A stretch of DNA of 64,000 nucleotides, taken from contig NZ_CP134159.1 of assembly GCF_032197885.1 (NCBI RefSeq), positions 372,001-436,000 on the forward strand. The letters are read 5' to 3'. Both the position numbers and the translations under genes were made by a program. Under the pieces are notes generated by a model. The model was not told the DNA's origin, made no database searches, and saw only the letters and a program-made list of their open reading frames with translations. Position 1 is the first letter of the stretch; the number at the start of each line of letters is the position of its first letter. The DNA comes from Levilactobacillus namurensis (lineage in GTDB: Bacteria > Bacillota > Bacilli > Lactobacillales > Lactobacillaceae). This document shows, piece after piece, positions 59,512-64,000 of the stretch.

Positions 59512-59709
59512 ATGCAGGGCGATTACTTAGACCAGCGGCTGATCGGCCGTCAATTTACCATATCCGCTACCGATTTAAGCGTCGGGGCGACCTTTTACGG
59601 CATTCTGTACCACCTGAACGCCACTCAAGACTTACGGGTGGGGGATGTCGTGGAAGTGATTCACGCGGACCAGCACGGCTTGACCGTCCGCGTTGTGACC
59701 GCTAATTAG
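59512..59709 (+). CDS. NfeD-type OB-fold protein (short)
   Basis: A 65-residue protein that reads like a lone NfeD C-terminal OB domain: LIGRQFTISATDLSVGATFY then LRVGDVVEVIHADQHGLTVRV. NfeD proteins pair with SPFH/stomatin proteins; the SPFH gene follows after 12 bases, which supports the call. The usual membrane part is missing. Confidence 0.65.
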   Translation: MQGDYLDQRLIGRQFTISATDLSVGATFYGILYHLNATQDLRVGDVVEVIHADQHGLTVRVVTAN

Positions 59710-59721
59710 GAGGGGATTCAG

Positions 59722-60630
59722 ATGTGGGGAGCTATGTTAGGATTACTAATCCTACTGATCATTATTTTAGGATTACTGTTATCGGTGAAGATTATTACGC
59801 AGCCTGACCGGGGCGTGGTGATCACCTTAGGGAAATACAACAAGACGTTAACGCCGGGGATTCACCTGATTGCACCGTTTATCTCGCACGTGATCCGGGT
59901 CAGCACGGCCCAGACGCCGGTCGACTTGGACGAACAAGTGGTGATTACCAAGGATAACGCGGAGATTTCCGTGAAGATTTCGTTGAAATACCACGTGACC
60001 AACATCGAAGACTTCGTGTTTAAGAACGAGGATTCGGTGCGCAGTATGACCCAGGATACCCGGGCGTCCTTACGGGGAATCATCGGGAATAAGGAATTAA
60101 ACGAGGTCCTGAACGGGACCGAAGAGATCAACCGGGCCTTGTTCGCAGGGCTGTCGGACGTTACGGCGGGATATGGGCTCAACGTGGATCGGGTCAACAT
60201 CGACTCCGTCAACCCGTCGCGGGACATTCAGGATTCGATGAACAAGCTCTTGAAAGCCACCCGGGAACGGGACGCGGCGATTGCGACCGCCCAAGGGAAG
60301 AGCAAGTCGATCACGCTGGAGAACGAGGCCAATAACCAGGCCCTGTTAGCCACCAACCAGGCCCAAAACACGGCGTTAGTAAATTCGGCGACGGCCAAAG
60401 CGACGGCAATCCATACCGAAGCGGATGCGGACGCTTACCGGATTGGAAAGCTGAACGCGGCGTTGAGTGTGTCCTCGCAGAACTACTTTATTTCGCAAAA
60501 CATCGCGGCCTTCAAGGAACTGGCTAACAGCGATGCCAATACGGTGGTCATGCCCAATACCGCCATCGACAGTTTAGGCGCCGTACCAGCCTTTGCGGAG
60601 GCGTTTAAGGCGACGAAATCGGCTAAGTAA
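59722..60630 (+). CDS. SPFH-domain (stomatin/prohibitin-like) membrane protein
   Basis: A 302-residue flotillin/QmcA-type protein that organises membrane microdomains. An N-terminal helix (residues 3-24) is followed by the SPFH domain: IITQPDRGVVITLGKYNKTL, TPGIHLIAPF, RASLRGIIGNKELNEVLNG. A long Ala/Gln/Glu coiled coil (residues 175-255) and a DSLGAVPAF end complete it. TAGGAGGGG precedes the ATG. Confidence 0.9.
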   Translation: MWGAMLGLLILLIIILGLLLSVKIITQPDRGVVITLGKYNKTLTPGIHLIAPFISHVIRVSTAQTPVDLDEQVVITKDNAEISVKISLKYHVTNIEDFVFKNEDSVRSMTQDTRASLRGIIGNKELNEVLNGTEEINRALFAGLSDVTAGYGLNVDRVNIDSVNPSRDIQDSMNKLLKATRERDAAIATAQGKSKSITLENEANNQALLATNQAQNTALVNSATAKATAIHTEADADAYRIGKLNAALSVSSQNYFISQNIAAFKELANSDANTVVMPNTAIDSLGAVPAFAEAFKATKSAK

Positions 60631-60677
60631 AATTTGAGTAGTGGTTCGTGTGCTGGCAATATAAATGATTGCAAACC

Positions 60678-60715
60678 AAACGGCCATCAGTAGGTTGCTT
60701 ACTGATGGCCGTTTT
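60678..60715 (+). terminator. Terminator after the SPFH gene
   Basis: AAACGGCCATCAGTA (60678-60692) pairs with 60700-60714, followed by T residues. Confidence 0.9.
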
Positions 60716-60803
60716 AGCATGTCCACTATTGGTGATGGATAATTGTTCCGTACTGAGCTGGATGACATCATGACTCATTGATGGCTCGCGGTTGGTGTGC
60801 CGA

Positions 60804-61151
60804 CTAGAATGGAAAGTCGAAGTTATAATAGACTGTCTGCACGACGCGATAAAAATCTGCATTGCGCATGGTTTCAATGTATGTGATTTGCCGCCCTGCT
60901 TTTGGAGTTGCATCAAACGAATAAATTTGCGCAGCGATGACTTGTCCGTGAGTATCGTAGCCACGGAGACTAAAGTAGCCAGGTAAATCACGTATCGTAG
61001 ATGTAATGGGGGAAACAATGACAAACCCAGTGTTCTGAGTGTAGAGATTGCTACTAAGAATTAAGGCTGGCCGGCGTTTTTTTATTTCGCGGCCGCGTTA
61101 GGAATCAAAATTAATCCAGATGATATCTTTTTGCTTAGGCAAGTAAGCCAT
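60804..61151 (-). pseudogene. MazF/PemK-type mRNA interferase with in-frame TAA
   Basis: Read on the minus strand from ATG 61151 the frame gives MAYLPKQKDIIWINFDS, a TAA at 61098-61100, then RGREIKKRRPALILSSNLYT, GFVIVSPITSTIRDLPGYFS and IAAQIYSFDATPKAGRQITY to TAG at 60804. The whole is a standard 115-residue MazF with the toxin's conserved RGxE…RPALI core intact after the stop. A CAA to TAA change is the simplest cause. The antitoxin gene upstream overlaps by one base (TAATG) and is intact. No other frame here is convincing. Confidence 0.85.
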
Positions 61152-61369
61152 TATTCGACCTCATTCCGGTCAACGTCAGGCCATTCTTCAGACATTGATT
61201 GTTTCGGTTTAGGGCCAGCGTAAGGATTCTCAAGACGGGGGATGAGTGTGTATGACTCGCCGTCGCTTGATGGGATGAGTAGCCACCGTTGCCCTTTCTT
61301 GAAATGACCGTTTTTAGGTAGACTTAATGCTAACGAATTACCGCGACTAACTGTTTTGACCTCGATCAT
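61151..61369 (-). CDS. MazE/AbrB-type antitoxin
   Basis: A 72-residue antitoxin. The N-terminal swapped-hairpin DNA-binding part reads VKTVSRGNSLALSLPKNGHF; the acidic tail (SEEWPDVDRNEVE) would wrap the toxin. The start is ATG 61369 with GAGGGTTTACG upstream; the longer frame has no ribosome site. It is followed directly by the broken mazF, so it now has no obvious partner. Confidence 0.8.
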   Translation of the reverse strand: MIEVKTVSRGNSLALSLPKNGHFKKGQRWLLIPSSDGESYTLIPRLENPYAGPKPKQSMSEEWPDVDRNEVE

Positions 61370-61528
61370 CGTAAACCCTCCCGCACTAAATAATCTTATC
61401 TTTATATCGTACAAGTATAATATATAATGCGAAATAACACAGCTAAAACGATGACTAGCCCCTGCCTTAAAGTTAAGCGATTCTGTTTCGTTAAATCATC
61501 AAAAATGAGATTTTAATGAAAAACAGCC

Positions 61529-61557
61529 TTGCATTTCTCATAATCTCTGCTTATAAT
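61529..61557 (+). promoter_or_regulatory. Promoter of the brnQ T-box leader
   Basis: TTGCAT (61529-61534), 17-bp spacer, TATAAT (61552-61557). Confidence 0.85.
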
Positions 61558-61563
61558 AGCAAC

Positions 61564-61832
61564 CAATACTTGAAAAACGTTGAAGAAAAAAGTAGCGCTG
61601 CCGGCGATGCCCAGTGAGTCACGTAAAATGCGAAGTGACCATCTAGGCGGTGCGAAAATCATTTCTGAGTTCGGTGCTGAATTTGTAGGTTACCGTGGCA
61701 GCCACCATTACCAGGCTAGCGGATGTTGGTCCGTGATGAGTGTGACGTCGTTGGACGCCACAAAAAGGTGGTACCGTTCTACTGAAAACTAGTGAGAGCC
61801 CTTTTCCCGTTGATGGGAGAAGGGCTCTTTTT
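61564..61832 (+). promoter_or_regulatory. T-box riboswitch controlling brnQ
   Basis: A 270-nt leader with a Stem-I-like 5' region, the conserved antiterminator bulge GGTGGTACCG (61767-61776), and a terminator GAGCCCTTTTCCC (61796-61808) with GGGAGAAGGGCTC (61815-61827) followed by a T run. Uncharged tRNA would bind and favour the antiterminator. The specifier is probably ATC (Ile) in the AAAATCATT stretch near 61,660, which would fit a branched-chain amino acid carrier; that reading is tentative. Confidence 0.85.
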
Positions 61833-61866
61833 AACGTTTAGAGGTTAATTTTAAGGAGGAATCAAG

Positions 61867-63228
61867 ATGGAACAGACAAAACAGACGCGATGGCAATTAT
61901 TAGTGGTGAGTTCGTTGATTTTCGGCATGTTCTTTGGTTCCGGTAACTTGATTTTTCCGGTCCACCTGGGGCAATTAGCCGGCCAGCATTGGTTCACAGC
62001 AGCGTTAGGCTTCGCCGTATCGGGGTCGTTATTTCCCTTACTGGCAATTTTAGCGGTGGTGGTCACCCAAAGTGACGGCCTCTATGACCTGGCTAAGCCG
62101 GTGGGGCGCCATTACGCGGCCTTCTTCTTGGTCTTAGTTCACCTAACCATCGGCCCGTTCTTCGGGACACCGCGGACCGCCGCGACGGCTTACCAGATGG
62201 CCGCCGAGCCGTTTTTGCCCCAACGGTGGACCACGCTGGGTCAGTGGGTATTTACCGCAGTCTTCTTCGGGTTGGCTTACCTGATTGCGACCCATCAAAA
62301 TAGTCTGATCAAGTGGGTCGGCAAGTACCTCAACGTCTGCTTCTTGGCATTACTGGCCGTCATCTTCGTGGTGGCTTTCTGGCACCCCATGGGCGGTTTG
62401 GCGCACACGCCGACCGCAGCTTACCAGAGTGGCGCGACCATCAGCGGGTTGTTGGAAGGCTATAACACCATCGATGCCGTGGCGCTATTGGCGTTAAGTG
62501 TCACCTTCGTTCACGCGGTGCGGGGATTAGGGTACCATGACCGGGAACTGACTAAGGTGACCGCCAAAGCGGGGATCTTAGCCATCGTGGTCGAAGTCTT
62601 AGTGTACTTCGGGTTGGTCCTGTTAGGGGCCTTTAGCCTGGGGCAGTTGACGCTGTCAGCTAATGGTGGAGTTGCGTTGTCCCAGATTGTGGGCCACTAC
62701 TTCAGTCGCTTTGGGACGGCGTTCTTAGGCGTCTTGGTCACGTTAGGGGTCTTCACCACGGCCTTGGGTCTGGTGACCTCGTTTGCCCAGGACTTCCACA
62801 AGCTGTTCCCGAAAGTCAGTTACTTGACCTGGTTACGGATCACCACGGTGGCCTCGTTCGTGGTGGCCAACGCCGGTTTGGATAACATCATCGCCTGGTC
62901 GTTACCAGTCTTGATGCTGTTATACCCGTTGTCCTTAGCATTGATCCTGGTTTCCCTGACGGTGGCCAAGTGGGCCTACGCGGGAGTGGTCTACAAGGCC
63001 ACGATTGCCTTCACGGCAGTGCCCGCCATCCTGGATCTGTTGGCGAACTCACCAGCCGTCGTGACCACTTGGGGTCCGGTCGCCCGGGTCTTACACCTCT
63101 ACCACACCTACGTGCCCTTGGCGAGCCTGGGCTTAGGTTGGTTGGTGCCGACCTTAGTGGGCTTTGTCTTGGGCCTAGGTTGGGGGTACTGGCGGTTAGT
63201 CGTCGAACGCAACGCGCAGGAGGCTTAG
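61867..63228 (+). CDS. brnQ: Branched-chain amino acid : cation symporter (LIVCS family)
   Basis: Membrane importer of Leu/Ile/Val, 453 residues with about twelve helices. The start MEQTKQTRWQLLVVSSLIFG then MFFGSGNLIFPVHLGQLAGQ is the family signature, and TIGPFFGTPRTAATAYQMA, TVSFVHAVRGLGY-like text and DNIIAWSLPVLMLLYPL follow the BrnQ pattern. TAAGGAGG precedes the ATG. Controlled by the upstream T-box. It ends overlapping the convergent adenylyltransferase-like gene by four bases. Confidence 0.93.
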   Translation: MEQTKQTRWQLLVVSSLIFGMFFGSGNLIFPVHLGQLAGQHWFTAALGFAVSGSLFPLLAILAVVVTQSDGLYDLAKPVGRHYAAFFLVLVHLTIGPFFGTPRTAATAYQMAAEPFLPQRWTTLGQWVFTAVFFGLAYLIATHQNSLIKWVGKYLNVCFLALLAVIFVVAFWHPMGGLAHTPTAAYQSGATISGLLEGYNTIDAVALLALSVTFVHAVRGLGYHDRELTKVTAKAGILAIVVEVLVYFGLVLLGAFSLGQLTLSANGGVALSQIVGHYFSRFGTAFLGVLVTLGVFTTALGLVTSFAQDFHKLFPKVSYLTWLRITTVASFVVANAGLDNIIAWSLPVLMLLYPLSLALILVSLTVAKWAYAGVVYKATIAFTAVPAILDLLANSPAVVTTWGPVARVLHLYHTYVPLASLGLGWLVPTLVGFVLGLGWGYWRLVVERNAQEA

Positions 63229-64000
63229 AGCCGGTTGATCCAGTCGTCTAGTTGCCGCATCCGGGTCGCTAAGTAGCTGGGCAGCGCCAGATTCGTCTTT
63301 TGAATCACCTGTTGTTGCGCCCAGATCATCAGGGCGGCTTCGATCAACGTGCTGTGGCGGAGCTTTTTGAGGTTCTCTTGCCGGTAGGTCTGCTGTAGGC
63401 GGACCCGCACGTCCTTGGTGAGTTCGGGTTCTAAGTATTTGTCGTAAACTCCGGGATTAAAGCCCTCGGGGTGGTCACAAGCGACGGTCCAGACCAACAT
63501 CTGGAGCAGTTGGGGCCGGACGTGTTGCGCGTTCATTTCACTAGCATAGAGAAATTGTTTACGGGCCAAGCCCTTGGCCACGTTGCCCACGCACCAGTAG
63601 AATTCGTTTAGAACGGCGTTGAACGCAGCCTGGGTGGGCGCGAATTGCCGGTGACTGTGGTCGTCGGTCGGCCGGGAGCTGAGGGCCGGATCCTGGGCCC
63701 ACACGATGGTGTTGAGCGAGTCGTTCTTCAGGTAGGAGGACAGGTCGGCCATGGGCGCAATCTTGAGGTCGATGCGCGTGGAGTTCATGAACTGGACCAA
63801 AAAGATGCGCCACTGGTTCGAGTGGGTGCCGAACAGATTGCTGTGCTCGGCATGCTGGCAGATGCTGGGTTGCCCGAACTCGGTGACCCACGTGGTGAAG
63901 TCGAACGCGGTTGGATTGGCGACAAAGTAAGTCACGTCGATATCCTGCCAGCTATCTGAACCGGTGGCGGTATCGTTGACTGACCCCTCGGTGCCCACGG
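63225..64000 (-). CDS. Aminoglycoside 6-adenylyltransferase-like protein (5' end outside window)
   Basis: Nucleotidyltransferase of the AadE/ANT(6) family that would adenylylate streptomycin-type drugs. The visible part starts GTEGSVND, matching the family's GSR-type nucleotide site, followed by WQDIDVTYFVAN with the metal-binding Asp pair, RIDLKIAPM (third Asp), and a helical C-terminal domain with NEFYWCVGNVAKGLARKQFL. The N-terminal 25-30 residues lie beyond the right edge. Chromosomal homologues in lactobacilli are common and need not confer resistance. Confidence 0.8.
   Translation of the reverse strand, partial: VGTEGSVNDTATGSDSWQDIDVTYFVANPTAFDFTTWVTEFGQPSICQHAEHSNLFGTHSNQWRIFLVQFMNSTRIDLKIAPMADLSSYLKNDSLNTIVWAQDPALSSRPTDDHSHRQFAPTQAAFNAVLNEFYWCVGNVAKGLARKQFLYASEMNAQHVRPQLLQMLVWTVACDHPEGFNPGVYDKYLEPELTKDVRVRLQQTYRQENLKKLRHSTLIEAALMIWAQQQVIQKTNLALPSYLATRMRQLDDWINRL

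Noticed and set aside
59406..59705. 99-residue frame overlapping the NfeD-like gene
   Set aside because: Arg/Gly/Pro-rich out-of-frame reading; the overlapping frame at 59512 matches an OB domain and fits the SPFH partner.
60623..61024. 133-residue minus-strand frame overlapping the mazF remnant
   Set aside because: It is in a different frame from the MazF motifs and has no recognisable content; the broken mazF frame explains the DNA better.

Overview
The window looks like the chromosome of a Lactobacillaceae bacterium, most likely of the Levilactobacillus brevis group. This is inferred from gene content (choloylglycine-hydrolase family enzyme, VanX-like dipeptidase, NlpC/P60 hydrolase, DUF985 cupin, BrnQ, Fst-type toxin), strong AAGGAGG-type ribosome binding sites and GC-rich codon use in the host genes. 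No species assignment was computed.

Layout. Positions 1-20,487 are host chromosome: the end of an RNase Y gene, an MFS permease, a 5'-nucleotidase-family phosphoesterase, a Na+/H+ antiporter, an Spx paralogue, an orphan ATP-cone protein, an S9 peptidase, cell-wall and amide hydrolases, a cupin, a broken DMT permease, a dipeptidase/NAD(P)HX epimerase/MarR cluster, rarA and a tRNA-Arg. Positions 20,472-55,167 are a complete-looking cos-type siphoprophage of about 34.7 kb, integrated in the 3' end of the tRNA-Arg gene and flanked by a 19-bp direct repeat. Positions 55,168-64,000 are host again: a type I toxin-antitoxin locus, several decayed genes, an SPFH/NfeD pair, a MazE/MazF-type pair with a broken toxin, a T-box-controlled brnQ, and a partial aminoglycoside-adenylyltransferase-like gene running off the right edge.

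The prophage has the usual module order. Lysogeny is on the minus strand (integrase, small membrane protein, immA, CI-like repressor) and faces cro across a divergent promoter region with repeated ACGARTWWAYTCGT operators. Rightward come small early genes, a DUF1351 / Sak4-like ATPase / DUF669 recombination set, a replisome organiser with in-gene iterons, a DnaB-like helicase, an ArpU-like late regulator, a tRNA-like cluster, HNH/TerS/TerL, portal, protease, capsid, connectors, tail (with a -1 frameshifted chaperone), tape measure, Dit, Tal, a BppU-type baseplate protein, holin and amidase. A minus-strand conversion cluster and a tiny lipoprotein gene precede attR. An IS256-family element (8-bp target duplication) splits immA, and an in-frame stop splits the baseplate gene. 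This lysogen may therefore be hard to induce and poor at adsorbing.

The most interesting signals are: (i) a three-copy family of about 140-bp multi-branched repeats whose stems show compensatory changes (8,683-9,082 and 11,775-11,919); (ii) a cluster of oversized or degenerate tRNA-like modules beside a normal tRNA-Met in the prophage; (iii) an Fst/par-type antisense-RNA toxin locus just outside attR; (iv) a probable standalone pseudoknotted ncRNA at about 11.5 kb; and (v) an unusual concentration of single-event gene breakages. All assignments are by reading motifs and frames. No database search or folding program was run.
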